54,786 nucleotides of DNA from Chloroflexota bacterium (GCA_005881825.1 VBEO01000070.1:1-54786), one strand, 5' to 3'; numbered from the stretch's first letter, positions 8,296 through 17,695 are shown. The notes: generated by a model not told the origin, from the sequence alone. Translations and numbers: made by a program.

Positions 8296-8423
8296 CTACC
8301 GCCCAGCGTCATCAGCCTCGGTAGCGCGGCCCACGGCTCGCGAGGCGCAACTACGTCTGCGCGCTCGTAAGGCAACGATCGCCGATCCCGAGCGCGCTTC
8401 TGAAGGCTTAGGTCTCGCTAATG

Positions 8424-8461
8424 TGGTAGCACCGGCGGGATTCGAGCCCGCGATCTCAGCC
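8424..8461 (-). repeat. Partial duplicate of tRNA-Glu 3' half (copy 4)
   Basis: 38 bases repeat the 3' half of the intact tRNA-Glu next door (CCA, acceptor, T arm, and part of the anticodon stem), with two differences (GCACCGG for GCCCCGG and GAGCCCG for GAACCCG). It breaks off at the anticodon stem, so it cannot fold as a tRNA. 8296-8423 has no gene. Confidence 0.75.
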
Positions 8462-8496
8462 TGGCCCGGGCGCGCGCAGGGCGCTTTAGACAGGTC

Positions 8497-8561
8497 GCCC
8501 TCTCAAGGCTGAGTGGTAGCCCCGGCGGGATTCGAACCCGCGATCTCAGCCTTGAGAGGGC
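8497..8561. repeat. 17-bp perfect inverted repeat made from the tRNA-Glu anticodon arm
   Basis: 8497-8513 (GCCCTCTCAAGGCTGAG) is the exact reverse complement of 8545-8561, the anticodon arm inside the tRNA-Glu gene. The arms are 31 bases apart. An inverted copy of the tRNA's own anticodon arm therefore lies immediately beyond its 3' end. Confidence 0.7.
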
Positions 8562-8590
8562 TGCGTCCTGGTCCACTAGACGACGGGGCC
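8514..8590 (-). tRNA. tRNA-Glu (anticodon CTC)
   Basis: Complete cloverleaf on the minus strand. Acceptor GGCCCCG pairs with CGGGGCT; the anticodon loop is CTCTCAA, giving CTC; the T arm is GCGGG-TTCGAAT-CCCGC; discriminator A, CCA encoded at 8514-8516. It reads GAG codons. Fragments of its 3' end recur across the left 8 kb, so it is the likely attachment site of the island there. Confidence 0.95.
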
Positions 8591-8602
8591 ACGCTCCAAA
8601 AG

Positions 8603-8674
8603 TGGGCGGCGCTGGTTTCGAACCAGCGACCTCTTGCGTGTGAAGCAAGCGCTCTCCCGCTGAGCTAGCCGCCC
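8603..8674 (-). tRNA. tRNA-Val (anticodon CAC)
   Basis: Acceptor GGGCGGC pairs with GCCGCCC; the anticodon loop TTCACAC gives CAC; the T arm is CTGG-TTCGAAA-CCAG. The discriminator is A and CCA is not encoded. It lies 12 bases upstream of tRNA-Glu on the same strand and was probably co-transcribed with it. Confidence 0.95.
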
Positions 8675-8783
8675 GCGACCGCGGACCATTCTACCCAGGG
8701 CAGTCCGCTCCCCCGAACCCACCAAGCGCTCCCAGGCTTGATACCGACTAACCCCCAAAACCCCTCCACGGCGCGCACGCGAC

Positions 8784-8812
8784 TTGACATCGCCTCACCC
8801 CCCGGCAATAGT
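8784..8812 (+). promoter_or_regulatory. Candidate promoter for the peptide ABC transporter operon
   Basis: TTGACA (8784-8789), a 17-base spacer, then AATAGT (8807-8812). It lies about 160 bases before the substrate-binding protein start. The leader between them contains a GCCACAG/CTGTGGC stem (8912-8943). Confidence 0.45.
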
Positions 8813-8971
8813 TCTTCCCGGAGTAGTGGGTCGGCCACCGAACGTGTGGCCGCGTCTCTCGCCGGCGCACTCTCGCCCCGGAGCAACCCGGGAAGAGGGC
8901 GAGGGAAGGAGCCACAGACGCTTAACGAATCCGGCGCTGTGGCCCCGAACAAACCTAAGAAGGGGGTTCAA

Positions 8972-10681
8972 ATGACCGGGATTCGGTTTAAGTCCCTCGT
9001 CGTCACCGTTGCCGCGGCCTTCGTGGCCATGGCCTGCGGGACGAACGGCGGGCCCGGCACCGGGGGCGAAGAGCTCGCGCCCGACCAGACGCTCACTTTC
9101 CCGATTCAGGACGACGTCCAGACCCTGGATCCGGGCCACGTGCAGTCGGGCGAGGACATCGCGTTCACGACCGAGATGTTCGCCGGGCTCTATGGCCTGG
9201 ACAACAGCAACAAGATCATCAATTTGATCGCGACCGGCCCGCCCGACGTTTCGTCGGACGGCAAAACCTACACGTTCCACATGCGGAAGGACGCCAAGTT
9301 CTGGAACGGCGACCCCATCAAGTCGGCGGACGTCCTCTACTCGTGGAACCGGGCCGCCGCCCTCAACGACGCCTACGCCACCGTCTTCCAGCCGGTCGTC
9401 GGCTTCGACGACACCTCCAACGGCAAGACCAAGGCGATGTCGGGGCTCAGCGCGCCCGATGATTACACAATCAAGGCGCAGCTCACCGACGCGGCCGGTT
9501 ACTGGCTGAGCGAGCTCGCCATCTGGACCGCAGCCATCGTCAGCCAGAAGGCCATCACCGCCGGCGGTGAGGACTCCTGGTGGACCAAGCCCGACACCGC
9601 CGTGGGTGCCGGACCCTTCAAGATGACCGAGCGCACCGCCAAGGCGTCGATGGCCTTCCAGCCCGTCGCCAACTGGTGGGGCGGTTCGACAGGGGCCCTC
9701 AAGAACATAAAGGTGGAGGTGGGTGTCGATCAGGCCTCGCAGGTCAAGAAGTACGAGGCCAGCGGCTACGACCTTGTCGGTATGGCCAACCAGCCGCCCA
9801 GCCCGGACGATATCCTCCGCTACAAGAGCGACCCGACCAAGCAGAAGGATGAGAACATCTACCCCTCCGCTCGGTCGACCTGGGTCAACTTCAACTTCAC
9901 GGGCAACAGCCCCTTCGCCCCCAAGGCCGGCATCACCCCGGGCAACCCGACCGCGGGCCTGGGCCAGGATGACGGCAAGAAGGGCCGCAACGCTTTCAGC
10001 CTCTCGATCGACCGCGACGCCATGGTTGACGTGGCGTGCTCCAAGGGCGCGACCTGCACCAAGGCCACGGGCGGCCTGATTGCGAAGGGTCTGAAGGGCT
10101 ATGTGGGGGATGGCAAAGACCCCAACGCAGTGTTCAACGCTTCGACCGCTAAGTCCGACTACACGGCCTGGGACCCCAACGGAAGCAAGATCAAAGGTCT
10201 CCAGTACCGCTTCAACGCCTCGGCCACCAACACCAAGATCGCCCAGAACCTGCAGTCGCAGTGGAAGGCGAACCTGGGCATCAACATCGACCTGGCGCCA
10301 TCGGACTTCCCGACCCTGATCGCGGACCGCAACGCCAAGAAGACCAATCTTTCGCGCGGCTCCTGGGGCGCCGACTACGACCATCCGCAGGACTGGTTCG
10401 ACAACCTGTGGACGTGTGAGGCGGCCAAGCCCGGCCACGGCGGCACCGAGGGCTACTGCAACCCGGCCATGGACAAGAACCTGAAGACGGCAAACGCGGA
10501 GTCGATCGACAAGGCCCTCCCGCTCTACCAGCAGGCCGGCCAGACCCTGATCGACGACAACGTCGACGCCGTCCTCTTCTACGGCACCCAGACTTACTTC
10601 ACCCACTCCTACGTCAAGGGCGCCGGCTTCAACAGCCTTTACGACTTCAACTGGCAGGGGATCCGGATCCTCAAGCACTAG
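8972..10681 (+). CDS. Family 5 extracellular solute-binding lipoprotein of a peptide/nickel-type ABC importer
   Basis: 569 residues from ATG 8972, chosen because AAGAAGGGGG (8957-8966) is a good ribosome binding site and the product then starts with a lipoprotein signal. The signal ends in VAMAC, with Cys22 the lipidated residue. The mature protein has the SBP_bac_5 features: LTFPIQDDVQTLDPG at the start, YTFHMRKDAKFWNGDPI (the family signature), SADVLYSWNRA, and AVGAGPFKM. It captures oligopeptides or a similar solute outside the membrane and hands it to the permeases downstream. Substrate cannot be fixed from sequence. First gene of a five-gene operon; a hairpin after it probably sets the excess of binding protein over permease. 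Confidence 0.92.
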   Translation: MTGIRFKSLVVTVAAAFVAMACGTNGGPGTGGEELAPDQTLTFPIQDDVQTLDPGHVQSGEDIAFTTEMFAGLYGLDNSNKIINLIATGPPDVSSDGKTYTFHMRKDAKFWNGDPIKSADVLYSWNRAAALNDAYATVFQPVVGFDDTSNGKTKAMSGLSAPDDYTIKAQLTDAAGYWLSELAIWTAAIVSQKAITAGGEDSWWTKPDTAVGAGPFKMTERTAKASMAFQPVANWWGGSTGALKNIKVEVGVDQASQVKKYEASGYDLVGMANQPPSPDDILRYKSDPTKQKDENIYPSARSTWVNFNFTGNSPFAPKAGITPGNPTAGLGQDDGKKGRNAFSLSIDRDAMVDVACSKGATCTKATGGLIAKGLKGYVGDGKDPNAVFNASTAKSDYTAWDPNGSKIKGLQYRFNASATNTKIAQNLQSQWKANLGINIDLAPSDFPTLIADRNAKKTNLSRGSWGADYDHPQDWFDNLWTCEAAKPGHGGTEGYCNPAMDKNLKTANAESIDKALPLYQQAGQTLIDDNVDAVLFYGTQTYFTHSYVKGAGFNSLYDFNWQGIRILKH

Positions 10682-10708
10682 ACCTCCGGCATTTCCGGCT
10701 TATGATTG

Positions 10709-10735
10709 GGGGGCCCGTTCAAGAAACGGGCCCCC
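10709..10735 (+). terminator. Strong hairpin between binding-protein and permease genes
   Basis: GGGGGCCCGTT (10709-10719) pairs perfectly with AACGGGCCCCC (10725-10735) across a five-base loop. No T-run follows. It sits 28 bases after the binding-protein stop and 30 before the permease start. It is best read as a partial terminator or 3' mRNA stabiliser that keeps the binding protein more abundant than the membrane parts. Confidence 0.6.
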
Positions 10736-10764
10736 TATCCGTTAAGAGAGGTCATAGTGGTTAG

Positions 10765-11709
10765 ATGACACGGGGTACCCTGATCTATATCGGGCAGCGG
10801 CTGCTGCTCATCACGCTGACGGCGCTCATCGTCTCCTCCGTGGTCTTCATCGGGGTGCACCAGCTCCCCGGCAACGCCTTCCTCACGGAGCGCCGGACGA
10901 ATGCCGCGGCACAGGCCGCGCTGCTGCACCACTACGGCCTCGATCTGCCCTGGCCGGTGCAGTACGTCAACTGGCTGACCGGCGTGCTGCACGGCGACCT
11001 CGGCGAGTCGCTGGTCAACCGCGGCGTGCGCATCACGCCGCTGGTGCTGCGCGAAGCCGCCACCAGCGCCACCCTCGGCTTCTGGGCGATGGTCTTCACG
11101 GTCACGCTGGGGATGTCCCTGGGCATCGTGGCCGCGGTCAAGCAGAACACGCTCCTCGACTACGTGGCCTCCTTCTGCGCCGTGATCGGCTACAGCATGC
11201 CCAGCTTCGTGACCGCCACCTTCCTGGTCCTGCTCACGGTCACCGGCTTCTATGCCTGGACCGGCGGCACCATCTACGAGAACATCGGCTGGGGCAAGCC
11301 AGAACAGATACCGGTACCGGCGATCTCGCTCGGGCTCTTACCCAGCGCCATCATCTTTCGCTTGACGCGCGCAAGCATGCTGGAGGTGATCCGGCAGGAC
11401 TACGTGCGCACCGCTTGGGCCAAGGGACTGCGCTCGCGCATCGTAGTCATCCGGCACGCGCTGCGTAACGCGCTCATCCCGGTCGTCACCATCCTGGGCC
11501 CGATCACCACCAGCGTGATCACGGGATCGATCGTGATCGAGTACATATTCGGGATCCCCGGGTTGGGCAAGGAATTCATCAACAGCATCGCCAACCGGGA
11601 CTACAACATCGTGATCGGAGTCTTCACCTTCTACGCGATACTGGTTGGCCTGGCCAACCTCCTCGTCGATCTCGTCTACCCCATGATTGACCCGAGGATC
11701 CGTTACTGA
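10765..11709 (+). CDS. ABC transporter permease, DppB/OppB type
   Basis: 314 residues, ATG 10765 after AGAGAGG. An N-terminal helix (IYIGQRLLLITLTALIVSSV) is followed by a periplasmic region and the BPD_transp_1 domain. The EAA loop that touches the ATPases reads DYVRTAWAKGLRSRIVVIRHAL and onward to RNALIPVVTILG. About six transmembrane helices. With the next gene it forms the heterodimeric channel for the solute delivered by the upstream lipoprotein. The stop overlaps the next start by one base (TGATG), so translation is coupled. Confidence 0.93.
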   Translation: MTRGTLIYIGQRLLLITLTALIVSSVVFIGVHQLPGNAFLTERRTNAAAQAALLHHYGLDLPWPVQYVNWLTGVLHGDLGESLVNRGVRITPLVLREAATSATLGFWAMVFTVTLGMSLGIVAAVKQNTLLDYVASFCAVIGYSMPSFVTATFLVLLTVTGFYAWTGGTIYENIGWGKPEQIPVPAISLGLLPSAIIFRLTRASMLEVIRQDYVRTAWAKGLRSRIVVIRHALRNALIPVVTILGPITTSVITGSIVIEYIFGIPGLGKEFINSIANRDYNIVIGVFTFYAILVGLANLLVDLVYPMIDPRIRY

Positions 11710-12629
11710 TGGCTACTGCACCAAGCACTTTCGAACCGGGTCCCGACTCTTTCGTCGCCACCGACACCTATGAGGTCGGCGAGAGGATGTCAGCCTGGGA
11801 GGACACCTGGCGCCGCCTTCGCCGCAACAAGCTGGCGCTGGTGGGCATGGCGATCATCGTGATCCTGGTGATCACCGCCATCGTCTCCAGCTTCTGGACC
11901 CCCTACGATGTCTGGCGGCAGTCTCTGGGTCCGACCTACCAGGGCCCCACCGGCAAGCATCCCTTCGGCCTCGACGACTCCGGACGCGACATCCTGAGCC
12001 GGCTCATGGGCGGGGCGCAGGTCTCCATGGTGGTGGGTGTCGGCACCGCGACCCTGAGCTCCATCATCGGCATCATGCTGGGATTGCTGGCGGGCTTCTA
12101 CCGCGGTTGGGTGGACACCCTGGTCTCGCTGCTGATCAACGTCTTCTACGGCCTGCCCGACCTGCTCATCGTGCTGCTGATCGTGGCCGTGACGCAGCAG
12201 CGTGGGCTCGGCAACATCATCCTGGCCATCTCATTGACGGCCTGGCTGGGCATGGCCCGTCTGGTGCGCGGTCAGACCTTGAGCCTGCGCGAGCGGGAGT
12301 TCGTCGAGGCCGCGCGTTCGGTGGGCACTCGGGACCGGTGGATCCTGGTCCGCCACATCTTCCCCAACGCCCTGGGGCCGATCATCGTGCAGGCGACCTT
12401 CGTGATCCCGGCGGCCATCCTCTTCGAGGCCTTCCTGAGCTACCTGGGGTTCGGCGTCAAGCCACCCACGCCATCCTGGGGCGCCATGGCATCTGACGGT
12501 TTCCGTTCGCTCCAGTACGCTCCGCATATCATCCTGATACCGGCTGCGGCGCTCTGCATCACGCTGATGGCCTTCAACTTCATGGGGGATGGCCTGAGAG
12601 ACGCCCTCGACCCGCGCATGCGGAGGTAA
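11709..12629 (+). CDS. ABC transporter permease, DppC/OppC type
   Basis: 306 residues. The N-terminal OppC_N segment (WRRLRRNKLALVGMAIIVI) is followed by the binding-protein-dependent transport domain. It carries HPFGLDDSGRDILSRLMGGA, a hallmark of DppC proteins, and the EAA loop EFVEAARSVGTRDRWILVRHI then FPNALGPIIV. Five or six transmembrane helices. It pairs with the preceding DppB-like subunit. The stop codon TAA follows RRMRR and is preceded by GGAGG, which serves as ribosome binding site for the ATPase gene just downstream. Confidence 0.93.
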   Translation: MATAPSTFEPGPDSFVATDTYEVGERMSAWEDTWRRLRRNKLALVGMAIIVILVITAIVSSFWTPYDVWRQSLGPTYQGPTGKHPFGLDDSGRDILSRLMGGAQVSMVVGVGTATLSSIIGIMLGLLAGFYRGWVDTLVSLLINVFYGLPDLLIVLLIVAVTQQRGLGNIILAISLTAWLGMARLVRGQTLSLREREFVEAARSVGTRDRWILVRHIFPNALGPIIVQATFVIPAAILFEAFLSYLGFGVKPPTPSWGAMASDGFRSLQYAPHIILIPAAALCITLMAFNFMGDGLRDALDPRMRR

Positions 12630-12637
12630 ACGGCCAA

Positions 12638-13636
12638 CTGGAACCCCTGCTGCGGGTTGAAGACCTGAGGACCCACTTTTTCACCTCAGGTGGAGTCGTC
12701 AAGGCCGTCGACGGCGTCAGCTTCGTGGTCAACAAAGGCGAGACGCTGGGCATCGTCGGCGAGTCCGGGTGCGGCAAATCGGTGACCGCGCTTTCGGTGC
12801 TGCGCCTGATCCCCGAGCCGGGCAGGATCGTCTCCGGCCACATCTGGTTCAAGGACAGGGACGTCGCCAGCTACTCGCGCGAGGAGTTGCGCGAGTACCG
12901 AGGCAACGACGTCTCGATGATCTTCCAGGACCCCATGACCTCCCTAAACCCGGTGCTGCGAGTCGGGTTCCAGATCAAGGAGGCGATGGTCGCCCACGAG
13001 CGCTTCGACAACAAGACCGCGGACGAGCGGGTGGTGCCGATGCTGCAGAAGGTGCGCATATCCGACCCCAAGGAACGCGCGAAGAACTACCCGCACCAGT
13101 TCTCAGGCGGCATGCGCCAGCGCGCGATGATCGCCATGGGCCTCTCCAACGAGCCCGACCTGCTGATCGCCGACGAGCCCACCACCGCCCTCGACGTCAC
13201 CGTCCAGGCCCAGATCATCGAGCTGCTGCGCGATCTCAACCGCGACATGGGCACGGCTGTGGTCCTGATCACGCACAACCTGGCCGTGGTGGCCAGCCTG
13301 TGCACCCGCGTCATCGTCATGTACGCGGGGCGGATCGTGGAGTCGGGACCGACGCGCCAGATCTTCAACAGTCCGCAGCACCCCTACACCTGGTCCCTCC
13401 TGCAGTCGATCCCGCGCATCGACTCGACGCAGCACGACAAGCTGCTGACCATCGCGGGGCTGCCGCCCGACCTCAGCAACCCGCCACCGGGCTGCCTGTT
13501 CCATCCCCGCTGCCGCTTCCGTGTCGACCGCTGCTCAAAGGAGGAGCCGCCGCTGGAAGAGGTGGGACCGGAGCAGGCGGCGCGTTGCTGGGTGCTGATG
13601 AAGAACGCCCTGGCCGGCGCGGAGCCGGTCCGGTGA
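12638..13636 (+). CDS. ABC transporter ATPase, DppD/OppD type, with probable CTG start
   Basis: 332 residues if started at CTG 12638. The usual N-terminus ([15 protein letters not shown], then KAVDGVSF) is in frame upstream of the first GTG at 12725, which would delete beta-strand 1 and sit just before Walker A. No ATG, GTG or TTG is available in that stretch, but CTG 12638 follows GGAGG (12622-12626) by eleven bases. Motifs: Walker [10 protein letters not shown]-loop [12 protein letters not shown], signature FSGGMRQR, Walker [14 protein letters not shown]-loop ITHN. The C-terminal oligo_HPY region has [11 protein letters not shown] with its conserved cysteines. Powers solute import together with the next gene. 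Confidence 0.9.
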   Translation: MEPLLRVEDLRTHFFTSGGVVKAVDGVSFVVNKGETLGIVGESGCGKSVTALSVLRLIPEPGRIVSGHIWFKDRDVASYSREELREYRGNDVSMIFQDPMTSLNPVLRVGFQIKEAMVAHERFDNKTADERVVPMLQKVRISDPKERAKNYPHQFSGGMRQRAMIAMGLSNEPDLLIADEPTTALDVTVQAQIIELLRDLNRDMGTAVVLITHNLAVVASLCTRVIVMYAGRIVESGPTRQIFNSPQHPYTWSLLQSIPRIDSTQHDKLLTIAGLPPDLSNPPPGCLFHPRCRFRVDRCSKEEPPLEEVGPEQAARCWVLMKNALAGAEPVR

Positions 13637-13646
13637 GCGCTCGGGG

Positions 13647-14663
<1,017 letters not shown>

Positions 14664-14667
14664 CCCC

Positions 14668-14755
14668 GTAGGGGCGCCGGGAGGGGCAAGCCCCTCCCCT
14701 ACGCGGAAGGGCGAGGCTTGCCTCGCCCTGGGAGGGGGCAAGCCCCTCCCCTACG
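14668..14755. repeat. Cluster of three GGGGCAAGCCCC palindromes
   Basis: Three related units in tandem: GTAGGGGCGCCGGGAGGGGC-AAGCCCC..., an inverted-looking GGGCGAGGCTTGCCTCGCCC, and GGGAGGGGGCAAGCCCCTCC followed by CCTACG. Each folds as a GC-rich hairpin around AAG or TTG. They lie between the transporter operon and the next small gene, and belong to the dispersed family listed elsewhere. Confidence 0.75.
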
Positions 14756-14817
14756 CCGGGTTCTTAACAGCCCCTTCTCCCTTTCGCCGCCGGCTGCGCT
14801 TATGCTCCGGCGACTCA

Positions 14818-14985
14818 ATGGATGTCCATCAGATGTTTTGCTGGCTGCTCCATCGCAAAACGCGTGAGCTGCTGGTCCCGGGCATCCTCCCCTTCGGCCT
14901 CGACGCCGTGGTCTTCTGCTGGCGCTGCGACAAGTTCCGCGGCCGCGCGGTCAAAGTCTTCCGCCCGAACCTGGGCCAGGTCTAG
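14818..14985 (+). CDS. Small hypothetical protein (55 residues)
   Basis: ATG 14818 to TAG 14985. The product begins MDVHQMFCWLLHRKTRELLV, has FGLDAVVFCWRCDKFRGRAV in the middle and ends LGQV. A CWRC pair suggests a possible metal or disulphide site, but no family was recognised. The composition is more protein-like than the shadow frames around it. No clear ribosome binding site precedes it. It could be a small cytoplasmic protein, or chance. Confidence 0.45.
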   Translation: MDVHQMFCWLLHRKTRELLVPGILPFGLDAVVFCWRCDKFRGRAVKVFRPNLGQV

Positions 14986-15037
14986 AACCCGGACCGACTT
15001 TCCTTATAGCCGCGCTGTTCGATAGACTGACAGCGTT

Positions 15038-15199
15038 ATGAAGGACAAACTCCAAGGCAAAGGCGAAGAGCTGAAGGGCCGGGTGACCGGCGACGACAGC
15101 GAGAAGTACAAGGGCGAAGCCCGCCAGACCGTGGGCGACGTCAAGGACGCGGGCCGCGAGGTGCGCGACAAGCTGGAAGGTCGCGAGGACCCCGCCTAG
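15038..15199 (+). CDS. CsbD-family small stress protein
   Basis: 53 residues: KDKLQGKGEELKGRVTGDD, then GEARQTVGDVKDAGREVRDK. This matches the CsbD family in length, in the leading KDKLQGKGEELKG and in high charge with few hydrophobics. Family members accumulate in general stress responses (sigma-B in Bacillus) and their molecular role is not settled. It is too short to be obvious by ORF length. It sits 6 bases before the class A PBP gene, so the two may be co-transcribed. Confidence 0.85.
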   Translation: MKDKLQGKGEELKGRVTGDDSEKYKGEARQTVGDVKDAGREVRDKLEGREDPA

Positions 15200-15205
15200 A
15201 CCCTG

Positions 15206-17173
15206 ATGTCCCGCCGGCTCCACCGCGGCTGGGCCGCCGGCCTGGCCGCGGTGCTTGTGTGCCTGGCCAGCCTGGCCTACATCGGCTACACGCTGCGCCA
15301 GCTGCCCACGCCCGGCGGCGAGGTGACGGCGCGCTCGATCGCGGTCTACGACCGCAACGGCCAGCTGCTGGCCGAGCGCAACCCCAAGGGCGAGTACCAC
15401 GTCCCGCTGACGCTGGCCCAGATGGGCAAATACGGGCCCGCCGCCACCCTGGCGGCCGAGGACCGCGGCTTCTACCAGCACGGACCGGTCGACCCCCTGG
15501 CCATGACCCGAGCGGCCGCCGCCGACCTGCTCAGCGGCAGCGCCGTGCAGGGTGGCAGCACGATCACCCAGCAGCTGGTCAAGATCCAGCTCGGCGATCC
15601 CCAGAAGACGGTCGACCGTAAGGTGCAGGAGATGCTCCTGGCCTGGGCCCTGGAGCACCGCTACTCCAAGGACCAGATCCTGGAGATGTACCTGAACCGG
15701 GTCTACTACGGCCACGGCGCCTACGGGCTGGGAGCCGCGGCCAAGGCCTACTTCGGCAAGGACGCCAACGCCGCCGACCTCACCCCCGCGCAGGCTGCCC
15801 TGCTAGCCGGCCTCATCCAGGCACCCAACGGCTACAACCCCCAGACGCACTTCAGCCTGGCTCGCGACCGCGAGCTCTACGTGCTGCGCGGCCTGCAGGC
15901 CACCGGCGTCCTTAGCCAGGCCCAGGAGCAGAAAGCGGAGGCTGAGCCGGTCGAGCAGGAGCTTCACTTCGACGCCGGCTACCGGCAGGAGAAGGCGCCC
16001 CACTTCGTCGACTACGTGATCGCCCGCCTGGAGCAGCAGTTCGGCTCCGCGGCGATCCAGCAGGGCGGCCTGGCCGTCTACACCACCCTCGACGCCGGCC
16101 TGCAGGCGGCCGCCGAGAAGGCGGTGGCCGACGGCGTGCGGGCCCTGGCCGGCAAGGGGGTCAACAACGGCGACCTGCTGGCCGTGCGCCCGAGCACCGG
16201 CGAGATCCTGGCCTGGGTCGGCTCGGCCGACTACGACAACGCCGCCATCGGCGGTCAGTACGACGTAGTGCTCTCACCGCGCCAGCCCGGCTCCTCGTTC
16301 AAGCCCTACACCTACGAAGCAGCCCTCAAGGACCACAAGCTGGCGCTCTGCAGCACGCTCCAGGACCAGCCCACCAACTTCAGCGGCTACCAGCCGGTCG
16401 ACTTCGACAACCGCTACATGGGCGCGCTGAGCGCCCGCCGCGCGCTGGTGCTCTCGCGCAACATCCCGGCCGTACAGGCCGGCCGCATGGAGGGCATGGA
16501 CGGCGTGATCAAGCTGGCCCAGGCGGTGGGCGTCCACTCGCCGCTGGAGGCGACGCTGCCAACCGCGATCGGGGCCAGCGAGGTCACGATGCTGGAGCAC
16601 GTGCAGGGCTACCAGGTCTTCGCCAACCAGGGCGCCAAGGTCCCGCTGGTCGGCATCGCCCGGGTCGGCGACGGTTCCGGGCACGTGATCTTCGAGCAGA
16701 AACCAGGCGCCCAGCCCGGCCGCCAGCAGGTGCTGGCTCCGGCCGAGGCGTACCTCATCACCGATACCCTCAAGGACTACTCGAAGCAGTGGGGCCTGGG
16801 CTGGAACCGGCCATTTGCCGGCAAGTCAGGGACCTCGGGCGGCAGCCAGGCGGGGGTACATCCCGACTCCTGGATGCTGGCCTACAGCCCGGACATCGTG
16901 GTCGGGGCCTGGGCCGGCAACACCGGCCAGAACGGTCGCGGTCAGCCGACCAGCGCCTTCGGGACCGACGTGGGGAGCACGATCTCGGCCGAGTTCCTGA
17001 ACGCCCTGCCGGCGGGGTACAGCCGCTGGTACAGCCAGCCCTCAGGACTGGTCAAGACCAGGTCGGGCGAGCTGGCGCTGCCGGGCACCGAGTCGCTGTG
17101 CGGCGGCGCCTCGGGCGGTGAAGGTCAGGACCAGGGGCAGGCGGGCGGCGCGGCCAAGCCAAAAAAGAAGTGA
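15206..17173 (+). CDS. Bifunctional class A penicillin-binding protein (PBP1A-like), first of two paralogues
   Basis: 655 residues. One N-terminal membrane anchor (about 9-29), then a GT51 glycosyltransferase domain with catalytic E85 in AAEDRGFYQHG and GGSTITQQ at 116-123. A transpeptidase domain follows, with SSFK at 363-366 (active serine S363), SRN at 417-419 and KSGT at 540-543. It polymerises lipid II and cross-links peptide stems outside the membrane. The tail is short and ends in a lysine run. It is closely related to the PBP at 33103-35256, with near-identical motif context, so the pair reflects a duplication. Start ATG 15206 is six bases after csbD-like. Confidence 0.95.
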   Translation: MSRRLHRGWAAGLAAVLVCLASLAYIGYTLRQLPTPGGEVTARSIAVYDRNGQLLAERNPKGEYHVPLTLAQMGKYGPAATLAAEDRGFYQHGPVDPLAMTRAAAADLLSGSAVQGGSTITQQLVKIQLGDPQKTVDRKVQEMLLAWALEHRYSKDQILEMYLNRVYYGHGAYGLGAAAKAYFGKDANAADLTPAQAALLAGLIQAPNGYNPQTHFSLARDRELYVLRGLQATGVLSQAQEQKAEAEPVEQELHFDAGYRQEKAPHFVDYVIARLEQQFGSAAIQQGGLAVYTTLDAGLQAAAEKAVADGVRALAGKGVNNGDLLAVRPSTGEILAWVGSADYDNAAIGGQYDVVLSPRQPGSSFKPYTYEAALKDHKLALCSTLQDQPTNFSGYQPVDFDNRYMGALSARRALVLSRNIPAVQAGRMEGMDGVIKLAQAVGVHSPLEATLPTAIGASEVTMLEHVQGYQVFANQGAKVPLVGIARVGDGSGHVIFEQKPGAQPGRQQVLAPAEAYLITDTLKDYSKQWGLGWNRPFAGKSGTSGGSQAGVHPDSWMLAYSPDIVVGAWAGNTGQNGRGQPTSAFGTDVGSTISAEFLNALPAGYSRWYSQPSGLVKTRSGELALPGTESLCGGASGGEGQDQGQAGGAAKPKKK

Positions 17174-17280
17174 GGTTTCTTGGTGACTCTTAACAGCCTC
17201 CCGGTCTAGGGTTCACCCTCCGGGCGTGGGCCCGGGCGTCCGTCACGTCCGTCAGCGACCAAGGAAGGGAGGGGAGTCTC

Positions 17281-17682
17281 GTGAAGAGACTGTTGATTGC
17301 AGGTGTTCTGCTCGTGGGTGCGCTCGGCACCCAGGTGAGCCAAGCCGGAGCCGCCGAGTATTTCTGCGACTGGGATCCGCCGGTGCTGCTGGTCACGCCG
17401 GCCGGGCACGTCGAGCCGGTGTACGTGAGCGTTTGGACCTCGTCTGTGCTCAACATCGGCCTGCCGGTCGAGTCGTACACGGCGACGCGCGCCTATGACT
17501 CCGCCGGCCATCCGGTGACGAAGTTCGACGTCGCGGTCTGGGTGCCCAGCGGACTGTTGTTCAACTTCACGACCCTGGACGTGGTCAGCACCGGCCTCCT
17601 GGGCGGCGGCCAGCGGCTGGCCAGCGCCTATGGGACCAGCGGGCACACCACCCACCTGCGCTTCACGGTCAACCAGCCCTAA
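17281..17682 (+). CDS. Exported hypothetical protein
   Basis: 133 residues from GTG 17281, after the purine-rich GGAAGGGAGGGGA. A signal peptide is clear (KRLLIAGVLLVGALGTQVSQ, cleavage about AGA-AEY). The mature part of about 108 residues is rich in aromatic and small residues with a beta-like pattern (PVYVSVWTSSVLNIG, FDVAVWVPSGLLFNF). A single cysteine follows the cleavage site. No family was recognised. It lies between a PBP and a membrane HD-GYP gene, 13 bases before the latter, suggesting co-transcription. Confidence 0.65.
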   Translation: MKRLLIAGVLLVGALGTQVSQAGAAEYFCDWDPPVLLVTPAGHVEPVYVSVWTSSVLNIGLPVESYTATRAYDSAGHPVTKFDVAVWVPSGLLFNFTTLDVVSTGLLGGGQRLASAYGTSGHTTHLRFTVNQP

Positions 17683-17695
17683 AGGGAACGCGCGC

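Noticed and set aside
1-8500. A new defence island
   Set aside because: Apart from the toxin-antitoxin pair there are no nucleases, helicases, methylases or other effector domains; the remaining genes are membrane proteins and regulators.
8795-10678. A 627-residue minus-strand open frame opposite the substrate-binding protein
   Set aside because: It mirrors the strongly GC3-biased plus-strand gene and has valine/glycine/arginine-rich composition with no domain; the plus strand encodes a clear SBP_bac_5 lipoprotein.
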